From contig NZ_OMOI01000001.1 of NCBI RefSeq assembly GCF_900302485.1, positions 1,240,001-1,304,000 of the forward strand: 64,000 nt of DNA. The letters are read 5' to 3'. A program made the translations under genes and the position numbers. Below, in pieces: positions 25,768 through 36,900 of the stretch. Within the stretch, counting starts at the first letter, position 1, and every line of letters begins with the position of its first letter. The notes beneath the pieces were generated by a model. The model was not told the DNA's origin. It did not search any database and saw only the letters and a program-made list of their open reading frames with translations. The DNA comes from Aliiroseovarius pelagivivens (GTDB lineage Bacteria > Pseudomonadota > Alphaproteobacteria > Rhodobacterales > Rhodobacteraceae).

Positions 25768-26553
25768 ATGGCCATCACAATGTCACTGGAAGGCAAAACA
25801 GCCGTTGTTACCGGATCAAACTCGGGCATCGGGCTTGGGGTTGCCAAGGAACTGGCGCGCGCAGGCGCAGATGTTGTTCTGAACTCGTTCACCGATTCGG
25901 CGGATGACCATGCCATTGCCGACGCCATTGCTCAGGAGTTCGGCGTGACCGCACGTTATATCCAGGCTGATATGTCCAGTGCCGAGGAATGCCGTGCGCT
26001 GGTCGAGAAGGCAGGGCGCTGTGACATTCTGGTGAACAATGCGGGCATTCAACACGTGGCGCCGGTCGAGGAGTTTCCGATCGACAAATGGAACGCGATC
26101 ATTGCGATCAATCTCAGCTCGGCTTTCCACACAACGGCTGTCGCCGTGCCGCAGATGCGGGCGAATGGCTGGGGCCGCGTGATCAACATCGCGTCGGCGC
26201 ATGGTCTGACAGCCTCGCCATATAAATCCGCCTATATCGCCGCGAAGCACGGCGTTGTCGGGCTGACCAAGACCGTGGCGTTGGAAACCGCCGAGGATCC
26301 GATCACCGCGAATGCGATTTGTCCCGGCTACGTGCTGACCCCGCTGGTTGAAAGCCAGATCCCGGACCAGATGAAAACTCATGGCATGGACCGCGATCAG
26401 GTTGTGCGCGAGGTGATGCTTGCCCGCCAGCCCTCGAAGGATTTCGCGACGGTCGAACAGATGGGCGGTACAGCAACCTTCCTGTGTTCGGACGCAGCAG
26501 CGCAGATCACGGGGACAACGATCTCGGTCGATGGGGGCTGGACGGCTCTTTAA
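25768..26553 (+). CDS. bdhA: 3-hydroxybutyrate dehydrogenase
   Basis: 261-residue SDR enzyme that interconverts 3-hydroxybutyrate and acetoacetate with NAD. Motifs are TAVVTGSNSGIGLGVA near the N-terminus, NNAGIQHV, and the catalytic Tyr/Lys in SAYIAAKHGVVG; the closing ITGTTISVDGGWTAL is characteristic. The start at 25768 has AAGGAA 7 bases upstream; an in-frame ATG at 25747 has none. The gene is monocistronic. It belongs to polyhydroxybutyrate breakdown, which fits the palindrome upstream. Confidence 0.92.
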   Translation: MAITMSLEGKTAVVTGSNSGIGLGVAKELARAGADVVLNSFTDSADDHAIADAIAQEFGVTARYIQADMSSAEECRALVEKAGRCDILVNNAGIQHVAPVEEFPIDKWNAIIAINLSSAFHTTAVAVPQMRANGWGRVINIASAHGLTASPYKSAYIAAKHGVVGLTKTVALETAEDPITANAICPGYVLTPLVESQIPDQMKTHGMDRDQVVREVMLARQPSKDFATVEQMGGTATFLCSDAAAQITGTTISVDGGWTAL

Positions 26554-26594
26554 GATATAGCATCGTCGAAGCGAGCGATCAGAACGGGGCGTAT

Positions 26595-27224
26595 TTAGTG
26601 TAGCGTGCCGTTCGTCACACCCAGCAACAGCTTTGCGGCGATCGCCCACATTACCAGGCCAATGATCACGTCAAGAACCCGCCACGAGGCGGGTTTTTGC
26701 ATGACAGGGGCCAGAAAGCGTGCGCCGTAGCCCAGAGAAAAGAAAAAGACGAAGCTGGAAATCACAGCCCCCGCGCCGAAGGTGACCCGCGTGGGCCAGT
26801 CAGGATACGACGTCGAGATCGCGCCGATCAGACCTAGCGTGTCCAGATAGACATGGGGATTGGCCCACGTGAAAGCCGCCGCAATCGCCAAAGTGGCCCA
26901 AAGCCCACGCGATTGCCCCGCGATCTCCATCGTATAGTCGCCTTTCCACGCGGCCATGAAGCGCATCAGGCCATAGATGATCAGGAAGGCTGCACCGGCC
27001 AACGCCATGACTGTCGGCAGCGATGGCATCGCCTCGACCAAGGCGCCAAATCCGGCCACGCCTGCGGCGATCAGGAACGCGTCCGAGGCAGCGCAGAACA
27101 GACACAGCCAGAAGACATGTTTTTTCATCAGCCCTTGTCGCAAGACAAAGGCGTTCTGCGCTCCAATCGCAAGGATCAGGGAGAACCCGGTGGCAAAGCC
27201 AGTCAGGGCAGGGGTAATGCTCAT
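26595..27224 (-). CDS. LysE/ArgO family amino-acid exporter
   Basis: 209-residue, six-helix permease of the LysE superfamily. The signature is LILAIGAQNAFVLRQGL (about 17-33), followed by CLFCAASDAFLIAAGVAGFG. GAQN at the end of helix 1 is typical of the ArgO/LysE branch that exports basic amino acids. Its ATG overlaps the DUF502 stop by four bases (ATGA), so it is the second gene of a two-gene unit. No LysG/ArgP-type regulator is adjacent. Confidence 0.87.
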   Translation of the reverse strand: MSITPALTGFATGFSLILAIGAQNAFVLRQGLMKKHVFWLCLFCAASDAFLIAAGVAGFGALVEAMPSLPTVMALAGAAFLIIYGLMRFMAAWKGDYTMEIAGQSRGLWATLAIAAAFTWANPHVYLDTLGLIGAISTSYPDWPTRVTFGAGAVISSFVFFFSLGYGARFLAPVMQKPASWRVLDVIIGLVMWAIAAKLLLGVTNGTLH

Positions 27225-27967
27225 GAGTTGTCTGGCGTCTCGGGTGGCAGGCTTGGGTCTTTGGAGTTCGGATAGACAAGCCCAGCCGAAATCACCAGCT
27301 TAGCCGCATCTTCGACAGACATATCCAGTTCGATCACTGAATGGCGCGGCACGAACAGCAAAAAACCCGAGGTCGGGTTCGGCGTGGTCGGCAGAAAGAC
27401 CGAGATGATATCCTCATTCACCGGGATACGTTTGTCGACTTCGCCCTTCGCCTTGGTCGAGATGAAGGCAATCGCCCAGATCCCCTTGCGTGGGTATTCC
27501 ACCAAGCAGGCCTTGTCGAACTTGGTGTCGGTCGACTGGCTGAAGACGGTCTCGGCGATTTGTTTCAGCCCGTTATAGAGCGACCGCACGACTGGCATGC
27601 GGTCCACAAGACCCTCACCCCAAGACAGGAAAGACCGGCCAATCAAACCCTTAGCGACCCAGCCCACAAGCACGGTGAAAATCAGAAATACAACCACACC
27701 CAGGCCACGCACATTCACACGCACATCTTCGCCAAACAGCATCTTGAACCACGTGCTGTCGCCAAACAGCCAATCGATCAGAGCGTCAGGTTGATAGGCG
27801 GCGGGCACAAAGGGCAAAACCCAGCTGTCGATCCAGCCCACGAAGGTCCAGATCATCCACATGGTGATGGCGATAGGAACCACGACCACAAGGCCCGCAA
27901 GGAAGTTATTGCGCAGACCGGTAAAGGGGCGCCACTTGCGCCTGTGATGGTCGTCCAATTCGTTCAT
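27221..27967 (-). CDS. DUF502 domain-containing membrane protein
   Basis: About 248 residues with two membrane helices near the N-terminus (LRNNFLAGLVVVVPIAITMWM and a second around 80-105) and a soluble C-terminal half containing the family pattern PVVRSLYNGLKQIAETV, CLVEYPRKGIWAIAFIS and FLPTTPNPTSGFLLFVP. DUF502 is widespread and of unknown function. I chose the ATG at 27967; a TTG at 27997 would add ten basic residues, and neither has a strong ribosome site. It is translationally coupled to the LysE-type gene. Confidence 0.85.
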   Translation of the reverse strand: MNELDDHHRRKWRPFTGLRNNFLAGLVVVVPIAITMWMIWTFVGWIDSWVLPFVPAAYQPDALIDWLFGDSTWFKMLFGEDVRVNVRGLGVVVFLIFTVLVGWVAKGLIGRSFLSWGEGLVDRMPVVRSLYNGLKQIAETVFSQSTDTKFDKACLVEYPRKGIWAIAFISTKAKGEVDKRIPVNEDIISVFLPTTPNPTSGFLLFVPRHSVIELDMSVEDAAKLVISAGLVYPNSKDPSLPPETPDNS

Positions 27968-28149
27968 GAAGGTGGGTTCCCGCTTCTTCTTGCGCAAAAC
28001 TTATGTGCTTGGGGAGAAATCGGCAATAGCCGTAACGTCAATTTGCCCTGTTAGTTGCTCGGTGAAGCAGGTATTTTCAGGGGCTTAGGCGTAAGGTGCA
28101 CCGGTTGGGGCTGGACGTGCTGTTACAGATACGCCTATCACTTTCTTAA

Positions 28150-30308
<2,159 letters not shown>

Positions 30309-30309
<1 letters not shown>

Positions 30310-32399
30310 TGTCCACCCGGCCTGAAATCCTGTTCCCTTTGTTCGCCAAGCTGGAGACGCTGGGCGGGATCGGGCCGAAGACTGCCAAGTCATTGGAAAC
30401 GCTTGGGATAACGTTGCCGCGTGACCTGTTGCTCTGGTTGCCCCATGCAGGGATCGACCGCAAGTTCCGCGCCTCGGTCACCGAGGTTCAGCCGGGTGAT
30501 ATGGCCACGGTCGAGATCGAGGTTGGTCCGCATCGTCCCGGACGGTCAAAGAGCGCGCCTTACAGGGTCGAGGTCTCGGACCCCCTGACGACGTTCGAAC
30601 TGGTGTTCTTTCACGCCAATACGCGATGGCTTGAACAACAGCTTCCGGTCGGGGCGAAGCGTGTGATCTCGGGCAAGGTTGAACACTTCGACGGACGTGC
30701 ACAGATCGTGCATCCTGATTTCATCCTGCCCCCGGCCGAGGCGGGGCTGATCCCCGATTTCGAACCCGTTTACCGTCTGACAGCGGGCGTCACCGGCAAG
30801 ACGGTTATCAAGGGTGTTGGCGACATTCTGATCCGCTTGCCGATGCTGCAAGAATGGGTCGACCCGGCGCTGAAAACCCGTGAACACTGGCCAGATTGGC
30901 ACGAGGCCCTGCGCGACGCTCATACACCCGAAGGGCCGGATGACCTGTCGCCGCAGTCTGTAGCACGTCGCCGGTTGGCCTATGATGAATTTTTCGCGCA
31001 TCAACTGACATTGGCGCTGGCCCGTGCGACGGTGCGTCGTGGCAAGGGACGTGTCAGCATCGGAACCGGCGCGCTGCGCGACAAGGTGCTGGGCGCTCTG
31101 CCGTACACCCCCACTGGCGCCCAATCTCGCGCGGTCGAGGAAATCGCGGCAGATATGGCCGCAGGGACCCGAATGAACCGACTGTTGCAGGGGGATGTGG
31201 GCGCGGGAAAGACACTGGTTGCGCTTCTGTCTTTGCTGGTCGCGGTCGAAGCAGGCGGGCAGGGCGTGATGATGGCCCCGACCGAGATCTTGGCTCGCCA
31301 GCATCTGGAAGGACTGCGCCCACTGGCAGACGAAGCTGGCGTGGTGGTTGAGATCCTGACGGGGCGTGACAAGGGCGCGGAACGGCGGCGCAAGCTTGAG
31401 GCGCTCAAGGCCGGTGATGTTCATATTCTGGTTGGAACCCACGCGGTATTCCAGAAAGACGTGGCATTTCATGACCTTCGCCTTGCTGTGGTAGACGAAC
31501 AACACCGCTTTGGCGTCTCCCAACGGATGGAGCTGGGGGCAAAAGGCGCGGCCTCGGACGTGTTGGTGATGACCGCCACGCCGATCCCCCGCAGCCTTGC
31601 CTTGGCGCAATATGGCGACATGGATGTCTCGGTGCTGGACGAAAAACCGCCGGGACGCAAACCGATCAAAACGGTACTGATCAACACTGGGCGGCTGGAG
31701 GAAGTTGTGGAACGGCTTCGCGGGGCCATCGCGGACGGGGCGCAGTGTTATTGGGTGTGTCCGTTGGTTGAGGAAAGCGAGGTCATGGATATGACCGCCG
31801 CTGAAGAGCGGTTCAAACATCTGCGCGCTGAGCTGGGCGAGGGTGTCGTGGGCATGGTGCATGGCCAAATGCCTGTGGCCGAGAAAGACGCCGCGATGGC
31901 GGATTTCGTGGCAGGCAAGACCAAGCTTTTGGTTGCGACTACGGTGATCGAAGTTGGTGTGGACGTGCCCAATGCCTCGATCATGGTGATTGAACGGGCC
32001 GAGCATTTCGGGCTGGCGCAGCTGCACCAGTTGCGCGGACGGGTCGGGCGCGGGCAGGCGGCCTCGACCTGCTTGTTGATGTATCAGGCCCCGCTGACCG
32101 AGGGCGGTGAAAAACGCCTGTCGGTGATGCGCGATACGGAAGACGGGTTCGTGATTTCCGAGGCAGACTTGGAAATGCGCGGGGCAGGTGATGTGCTGGG
32201 CACCGCGCAATCGGGGCTGCCGCGGTTCTGGGTCGCGGATCTGGAACATCAGGCAGGATTGATGGCCGTGGCCCAAAAAGACGCGCGCCTGTTGCTGCAG
32301 CAGGACCCCGATCTGAGCACCCCGAGGGGGCATGCAGCGCGTGTTCTTCTATGGCTCATGCGGCAGGACGAAGCGATCCGTTTGATTTCAGTGGGTTAG
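30309..32399 (+). CDS. recG: ATP-dependent DNA helicase RecG
   Basis: 696-residue fork-remodelling helicase. An N-terminal wedge/OB domain (GIGPKTAKSLETLG, then DLLLWLPH) precedes the helicase core: Walker A GDVGAGKT at about 294-301, DEQH box in VVDEQHRFGVSQR, TATPIPRSLAL, and the C-terminal domain with QLHQLRGRVGRG. The start overlaps the ligA stop, so the two repair genes are coupled. An array of GTTC repeats follows the stop but belongs to the next gene. Confidence 0.96.
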
Positions 32400-32406
32400 C
32401 ACTTTT

Positions 32407-32455
32407 GTTCTCAAAAGTTCACAAATGTTCTTAAAAAGTTCTTTACAAAACGTTC
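32407..32455 (+). promoter_or_regulatory. LexA (SOS) box within a phased GTTC array
   Basis: GTTC occurs at 32407, 32417, 32427, 32438 and 32452. The copies at 32427-32430 and 32438-32441 are exactly seven bases apart, the GTTC-N7-GTTC LexA site of alphaproteobacteria; the earlier pairs have six. A TTTACA at 32442-32447 could be the -35 box of the downstream small gene, so LexA binding would block it. Confidence 0.72.
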
Positions 32456-32532
32456 CGTGATATGCGAACAAAATAGCAACACGGATGCAGTGACACACAC
32501 TGCCCACAAAGACAGAGAGCAGGAGTAACCCC

Positions 32533-32655
32533 ATGTTGAACGATGTCAAAATCGCATTGTCCCGATCCTCGGCCACGATTGTCTCGGATACGCTTGGGGC
32601 GATTTCCTTGCTTGTACTGCTTTTGGGTGCGCTGCATCTGCCCGGGATGATTTGA
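32533..32655 (+). CDS. 40-aa single-pass membrane protein under a LexA box
   Basis: Forty residues: a polar, basic N-terminal part (MLNDVKIALSRSS), then a hydrophobic helix at about 20-36 (GAISLLVLLLGALHLPG), and no charged tail. AGGAG lies 6 bases upstream of the ATG. I recall similar mini-proteins in other Roseobacter genomes but no function. SOS control plus a small membrane helix recalls the division inhibitor SidA of Caulobacter, 29 residues; sequence similarity is not claimed. A terminator lies at 32823-32858, so the transcript may run about 200 bases past the stop. Confidence 0.68.
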   Translation: MLNDVKIALSRSSATIVSDTLGAISLLVLLLGALHLPGMI

Positions 32656-32822
32656 TCCCACACAGTTTCTGCCTGCGGATGGTCTGATCCAGCATCATGT
32701 CCCAACGAAGCCTTCTGTCCCGAAGCCTTCACGATGCATTCGACGGAGTACCGCCCGTCACCTGCCTGTCGGAATGTTTGCCTCTTCCCGACGCCAATTG
32801 GATGACCTGAACCGCATCACTT

Positions 32823-32858
32823 CCGCCGCCTCCCTGCCAGGAGCGCGGCGGTTTTTTT
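32823..32858 (+). terminator. Rho-independent terminator after the LexA-box transcript
   Basis: CCGCCGC (32823-32829) and GCGGCGG (32845-32851) form the stem, followed by seven Ts on the plus strand. It overlaps the last codons of the convergent scaffold-protein gene. Confidence 0.75.
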
Positions 32859-33300
32859 ATGCTTTGGCTTTTGCGTCGTCGAACGCCTCAATCGTAGCGT
32901 CAAAGCCCAGAAGGATCGATGCATGGCGGTTTTTGAACTCGCGCGCGGGCTGCAGAACCTCGTAGCCGTCGAAGGGGGAAGACGGCACGGGACCTGCATC
33001 TTTCAGCATAGCTGTCAGTTCAGTGCGGCCACGCTCCAAGGTTGGACGGTCCAAGCCGATGATTACTTTGCCCAAGATCGACGCAGATGCCTGTCCCAGC
33101 GCACAGGCTTTGACGTTCTGCGAAAAGCCCGAGATGCGGTCATCGTCGAGGGACACCGACGCCGTCACAGTCGACCCGCACAATGGTGAGCGCACTTTGG
33201 CCTCACCCTGAGGCGCGTCCAGCGGGGCTTGGTGCGGGATGGACGCCGCCAAGGACAGGATCTGCTTTGAATAAAGCTTGATCAGGTCAGTATCGCTCAT
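32857..33300 (-). CDS. NifU/IscU-like iron-sulfur cluster scaffold protein
   Basis: 147-residue protein of the IscU/SufU fold. Conserved cysteines occur in RSPLCGSTVTASVSLDDDRI (first) and NVKACALGQASASIL (second), with an Asp/Gly region GFDATIEAF at the end; a third conserved cysteine is not obvious, so it may be a diverged scaffold. The ATG at 33300 has AAAGG 11 bases upstream and separates it from the divergent hisI gene by 70 bases. It probably acts with the suf genes at 45-53 kb, though it is unlinked. Confidence 0.8.
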   Translation of the reverse strand: MSDTDLIKLYSKQILSLAASIPHQAPLDAPQGEAKVRSPLCGSTVTASVSLDDDRISGFSQNVKACALGQASASILGKVIIGLDRPTLERGRTELTAMLKDAGPVPSSPFDGYEVLQPAREFKNRHASILLGFDATIEAFDDAKAKA

Positions 33301-33370
33301 GTCCGGGCCTTTCGTCGGGCGTTGATCCGCTCTACATAGAAGCGCAGTACCGGAAAGAAAAGGACGGGCC

Positions 33371-33730
33371 ATGAAGTTTGATGCGAGCAAGCTGAAGTTT
33401 GACGACAAGGGCCTGATCCCGGCCATCGCGCAGGATGACGAAACCGGCGAGGTTTTGATGATGGCGTGGATGAACCTTGAGGCAGTGGAGATGACGCTTG
33501 AGACGCGTCGTGTCACCTATTGGTCGCGTTCGCGTCAATCTTTCTGGATCAAGGGCGAGACCTCGGGCCATGTGCAGGAGCTGGTGGATTTCCGGTTCGA
33601 CTGTGACAAGGATTGCTTGCTGGTGCGGATCCGTCAGACGGGTGCGGCCTGTCACACTAACCGGCGGACCTGTTTCTATACGGCTGTGCGGGACGGGGAA
33701 GAAGTCGAGCTGATGGCGCCGATGACCTGA
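33371..33730 (+). CDS. hisI: Phosphoribosyl-AMP cyclohydrolase
   Basis: 119-residue single-domain HisI that opens the ring of phosphoribosyl-AMP in histidine synthesis. Signatures are [43 protein letters not shown] with metal ligands, and [13 protein letters not shown]. The length matches monofunctional HisI, so HisE must be separate. The other his genes are not in this window. Confidence 0.95.
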   Translation: MKFDASKLKFDDKGLIPAIAQDDETGEVLMMAWMNLEAVEMTLETRRVTYWSRSRQSFWIKGETSGHVQELVDFRFDCDKDCLLVRIRQTGAACHTNRRTCFYTAVRDGEEVELMAPMT

Positions 33731-33734
33731 TGTC

Positions 33735-33790
33735 GCGCCGGGGATTTTGCACCCCCAGACCCCCGCAGGATATTTTAGGTAAGAAAATGA
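33735..33790. repeat. Intergenic palindromic element, copy 1 (hisI/gluQ gap)
   Basis: A G-rich/C-rich stretch (GGGGATTTTGCACCCCC) followed by CCCGCAGGATATTTTAGGTAAGAAAATG lies between convergent genes. The last part recurs at 53284-53311 with two differences in the core. It probably serves as a bidirectional terminator or REP-like element. Confidence 0.65.
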
Positions 33791-33794
33791 AGGG

Positions 33795-34658
33795 TTAGAG
33801 CCCGACCATTCGGCGGATGTCGTCGGGGGTTCTACCCTCGGCGCGATAGGTTGCAATGGCGCGGGCGTCGTCCCGTTTGGCAAGGCGCTTGCCGTTTTCA
33901 TCACGGATCAAGCGATGGTGGTGGTAGATCGGCGTGGGTAGGCCCAAAAGGTTTTGCAGCAGGACGTGGATTTGCGTCGCGGGTTGGATGTCTTTGCCGC
34001 GCACCACATGGGAGATGCCTTGGGCTGCATCGTCCAGCACGACGGATAGGTGGTAGGAGCCCAGGAAATCTCGACGCGACAGGACGATGTCTCCGACCTC
34101 CTGTACAAAGTTGCGGGCTGGTGAGCAGAGGGTTTCATCTTGCCCTGATGATTGCTCGGTGTAGCAGAACTCTGATTGGTTCGCGGTGCTGAGCGCGTCC
34201 TGCATGTCCAAGCGAAGGGCTTCTCCTTCTGGGAAGCTTTGGCTTCGGTCGGTCCTCGCGCGGCAGGTGCCCGGATAGATCAGCCCATCAGGACCGAAAG
34301 CGGGTTCCGTGCCTTCTTGCGGGGCACTGGCGGCGGCGGTGATGTCGCGGCGGGTGCAAGAGCAGGGAAACAGCAAACCACGGCCCCAGAGGGCGCGTAA
34401 TGTCTTCTTGTATACTGACAGCCGGTCTGACTGGCGCGTTGGGGCCTCGTCCCAAGTGATGCCCAGCCAAGTCAGATCGTCATAGATTTGCTCTTCCCAT
34501 TCTGGGCGGGAGCGGGTGCGGTCGATGTCTTCAATACGCAGCAGGTACTTGCCACCTGCGGCACGTGCCATGTCATGGGCCAGAAGCGCGGAATAGGCGT
34601 GGCCCAGATGCAAAGGGCCGGTAGGGCTGGGCGCAAATCTGGTTATGAAATCAGTCAT
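33795..34658 (-). CDS. gluQ: tRNA glutamyl-Q(34) synthetase
   Basis: 287-residue truncated glutamyl-tRNA synthetase that attaches glutamate to queuosine in tRNA-Asp. The HIGH-type motif is SPTGPLHLGHAYSAL near the N-terminus, a cysteine pair (CSCTRRDI) and a later cysteine (YPGTC) match the zinc site, and the KMSKS-type motif is GKRLAKRDDARAI near the C-terminus. The anticodon-binding domain is absent, as expected for this family. AAGGA lies upstream. It precedes trmFO in reverse order by 13 bases, so both tRNA-modifying genes are probably one transcript. Confidence 0.94.
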   Translation of the reverse strand: MTDFITRFAPSPTGPLHLGHAYSALLAHDMARAAGGKYLLRIEDIDRTRSRPEWEEQIYDDLTWLGITWDEAPTRQSDRLSVYKKTLRALWGRGLLFPCSCTRRDITAAASAPQEGTEPAFGPDGLIYPGTCRARTDRSQSFPEGEALRLDMQDALSTANQSEFCYTEQSSGQDETLCSPARNFVQEVGDIVLSRRDFLGSYHLSVVLDDAAQGISHVVRGKDIQPATQIHVLLQNLLGLPTPIYHHHRLIRDENGKRLAKRDDARAIATYRAEGRTPDDIRRMVGL

Positions 34659-34671
34659 TTGCGCGCAGTCC

Positions 34672-36018
34672 TTACGAGAAGTTCGCCAGCCAGTCCGACC
34701 ACTCTTCTTTGGCGCGGTCGGTATAGGCTTTGTAACGATCCTTGCGTCCGCGACGTCCGCCTTTCAGCCCGTCGACAGGGCGGAACAAGCCGAAATTCAC
34801 GTTCATCGGCTGGAAAGTCTTGGCTTCGGCGCCGCCGGTGATGTGGTGGATCAGCGCGCCCATAGCGGTGTCTTGCGGCACGGTGGGCAGGTCGTGCCCT
34901 AGGATCTCGGCTGCCGCCAGACGTCCGGCGAGCAGACCCATAGCTGCGCTTTCCACATAGCCTTCAACCCCGGTAACCTGCCCTGCAAAACGCAAATTCG
35001 GACGTGACTTCAGGCGCATCTGGTTATCCAGAAGTGTGGGTGAGTTCATAAACGTGTTGCGGTGGATGCCGCCCAAGCGCGCAAAAGAGGCGTCCTCCAG
35101 GCCGGGGATCATTTTGAACACCTCAGCCTGCGCGCCGTATTTCATCTTGGTCTGGAAGCCTACGATGTTGAACAGCGTCCCCAAAGCGTTGTCGCGGCGC
35201 AACTGCACCACAGCATAGGGTTTGTTTTCTGGGTCATGATCGTTGGTCAGGCCGACCGGCTTCATCGGACCAAAACGCAAGGTCTCGCGGCCGCGTTCGG
35301 CCATCACCTCGATCGGCAGGCAGCCGTCGAAATAGGTGGCGGTTTCACCCTCGTGAAACTCGGTCTTGTCGGCGGCCAGAAGCGCGTCGATGAAGGCTTC
35401 GTACTGGTCCTTGGTCATCGGGCAGTTCAGATAGGCTTTGCGTTCTTCCTCGGTCTCGCCTTTGTCATAACGGGACTGTGCCCATGCCACATCCATATTG
35501 ATCGTATCGGCATAGACGATGGGGGCGATGGCGTCGAAAAAGGCCAACCGATCGGTGCCGGTTTCACGGGCAATCGCCTCGCCCAAGGCGGGAGAGGTCA
35601 GAGGACCGGTTGCAAAGATCCAGTTACCGTCAGTCGGCAAATCAGACACTTCGCCATATTCCACGCGGATATTGTCACGGGCGCGCAGTTTCTCGGTCAC
35701 AGCGGCGCTGAAGGCGTCGCGGTCAACGGCCAGCGCGCCGCCAGCAGGCAGGCGGTTCTGGTCGGCCATCTGCATGATCAACCCGCCGGCTTCGCGCATC
35801 TCCCAATGCAGAAGTCCAACAGCGTTCTGTTCATCATCATCCGACCGGAACGAATTCGAGCACACCATCTCCGCAAAATCGCCAGTTTGGTGGGCGAATG
35901 TTTCAACCTGTGGACGCATCTCGTGCAAAACCACGTCCACACCCATATGCGAGGCCTGCCAGGCCGCTTCCGATCCGGCCATTCCGCCGCCAACGATATG
36001 TAAAGTCTTGTCTGTCAT
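34672..36018 (-). CDS. trmFO: Methylenetetrahydrofolate-tRNA-(uracil-5-)-methyltransferase
   Basis: 448-residue FAD enzyme that forms m5U54 in tRNA with methylene-THF as carbon donor. The FAD-binding motif is [15 protein letters not shown] at the N-terminus (GxGxxG type), with [11 protein letters not shown] after it and [11 protein letters not shown] near the end. I start at 36018; the frame reaches 36039 but that stretch overlaps a GC-rich leader. A strong hairpin that looks like a minus-strand terminator lies only 32 bases upstream. It links folate metabolism to tRNA modification. Confidence 0.93.
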   Translation of the reverse strand: MTDKTLHIVGGGMAGSEAAWQASHMGVDVVLHEMRPQVETFAHQTGDFAEMVCSNSFRSDDDEQNAVGLLHWEMREAGGLIMQMADQNRLPAGGALAVDRDAFSAAVTEKLRARDNIRVEYGEVSDLPTDGNWIFATGPLTSPALGEAIARETGTDRLAFFDAIAPIVYADTINMDVAWAQSRYDKGETEEERKAYLNCPMTKDQYEAFIDALLAADKTEFHEGETATYFDGCLPIEVMAERGRETLRFGPMKPVGLTNDHDPENKPYAVVQLRRDNALGTLFNIVGFQTKMKYGAQAEVFKMIPGLEDASFARLGGIHRNTFMNSPTLLDNQMRLKSRPNLRFAGQVTGVEGYVESAAMGLLAGRLAAAEILGHDLPTVPQDTAMGALIHHITGGAEAKTFQPMNVNFGLFRPVDGLKGGRRGRKDRYKAYTDRAKEEWSDWLANFS

Positions 36019-36049
36019 GCCCCGCAGATAGGGCATCATCCGGAAAAAG

Positions 36050-36162
36050 AAAAGCCCGCCATGGGGAATGGCGAGCTTTTCCGGGTGAGGGGAAATTCAC
36101 CCGTGCCCCGGTAATCGGGGACGCCCTTCCTGATCTTTGGGGTGGGGTGGATCAGAAAGGAT
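36050..36162 (-). ncRNA. Candidate structured RNA, four stem-loops ending in a terminator
   Basis: Reading the minus strand: an 11-bp stem (36160-36150 with 36135-36125) around a C-rich loop of 14, a 5-bp stem (36120-36116 with 36110-36106), a 7-bp stem (36103-36097 with 36088-36082) around ATTTCCCC, and a 13-bp stem (36080-36068 with 36062-36050) followed by TTCTTTTT. The mismatches seen on the plus strand in the first and last stems become G:U pairs on the minus strand, which argues for minus-strand transcription. The C-rich loops recall alphaproteobacterial sRNAs that pair with ribosome sites. It may be a free sRNA or a trmFO leader attenuator. The rest of the 367-base gap (36019-36385) is an AT-rich stretch with no convincing gene. 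Confidence 0.55.
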
Positions 36163-36385
36163 TTGCTTCAGAACAGATCGAGGGTTTCAAGATTGCGGAA
36201 AGGCAATCAAACACCCGTATTCTGGTCGAATGTGAAGTTGTTCGTTGGTCTTGGTTGGCGCGTTAGAGTTGAAGTCAATATATGGGCAAATGGGGCAAAA
36301 ATATGAAAATGAGTGGCGGAATTGTGAGGTAAAACAATTTGTGGCAGATTATTTACGCCAGCATACATCCAATAGAGGTGATGCT

Positions 36386-36778
36386 TTATGTCTTGGCAGG
36401 TTGCATCAAATCCCACGGATTTCCGTGTAGATCTTCGAAGACAACGACCTTCCCATAGGGCTCGTTACGCGGGGATTCGCGAAATACCACGCTGGCGCTT
36501 TGCATCCGTGCAATCATTCCGTCGAAATCATCCGTAAACAGGAAATGCCCCACGCGTCCGCCCGCTTGACGCCCAATGCTGTCGGCCTGATTTCCAATGG
36601 CTTTCGCAATCAGAAATGCTGTCTCTGACTTGGGATAGGGGGCCATGCGCACCCACCGTTTGCCCCCGCCCATGTCGGAATCTTCCAGCAATACAAAGCC
36701 AAGTGCGGTCTGGAACCACGCGATGGCCTTGTCATAGTCGTCGGTCAGAAAGGTGACGAGTGCGAGGCAGTTGGTCAT
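36386..36778 (-). CDS. VOC family (glyoxalase/bleomycin-resistance-like) protein
   Basis: 130-residue single VOC domain-pair protein: ALVTFLTDDYDKAIAWFQTA opens the first beta-alpha-beta unit, VGHFLFTDDFDGMIARM the second, and FEDLHGNPWDLMQP closes with the usual Glu-Asp-x-x-Gly-Asn-x-Trp/Leu pattern. Metal ligands are possible but the reaction is not predictable. It lies alone between a structured RNA and gyrA. Confidence 0.85.
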   Translation of the reverse strand: MTNCLALVTFLTDDYDKAIAWFQTALGFVLLEDSDMGGGKRWVRMAPYPKSETAFLIAKAIGNQADSIGRQAGGRVGHFLFTDDFDGMIARMQSASVVFRESPRNEPYGKVVVFEDLHGNPWDLMQPAKT

Positions 36779-36900
36779 GAGAAAGGTCCAGTTGTGCAGT
36801 CCGGTGTTAGTACGATAGAACCTGCATTATAGGGACAGTCGATGAAAAAACAGCGCCGCAATACATGCGACGCTGTAGATTACATCAGTCAGGTATCCGA

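Noticed and set aside
30546..32333. 595-codon antisense frame over recG
   Set aside because: Long open antisense frames are common in GC-rich genes; the recG frame has all helicase motifs and the antisense one has none.
36245..36430. 61-codon plus-strand frame in the AT-rich island
   Set aside because: It overlaps the VOC gene end, has no ribosome site and no recognisable feature.
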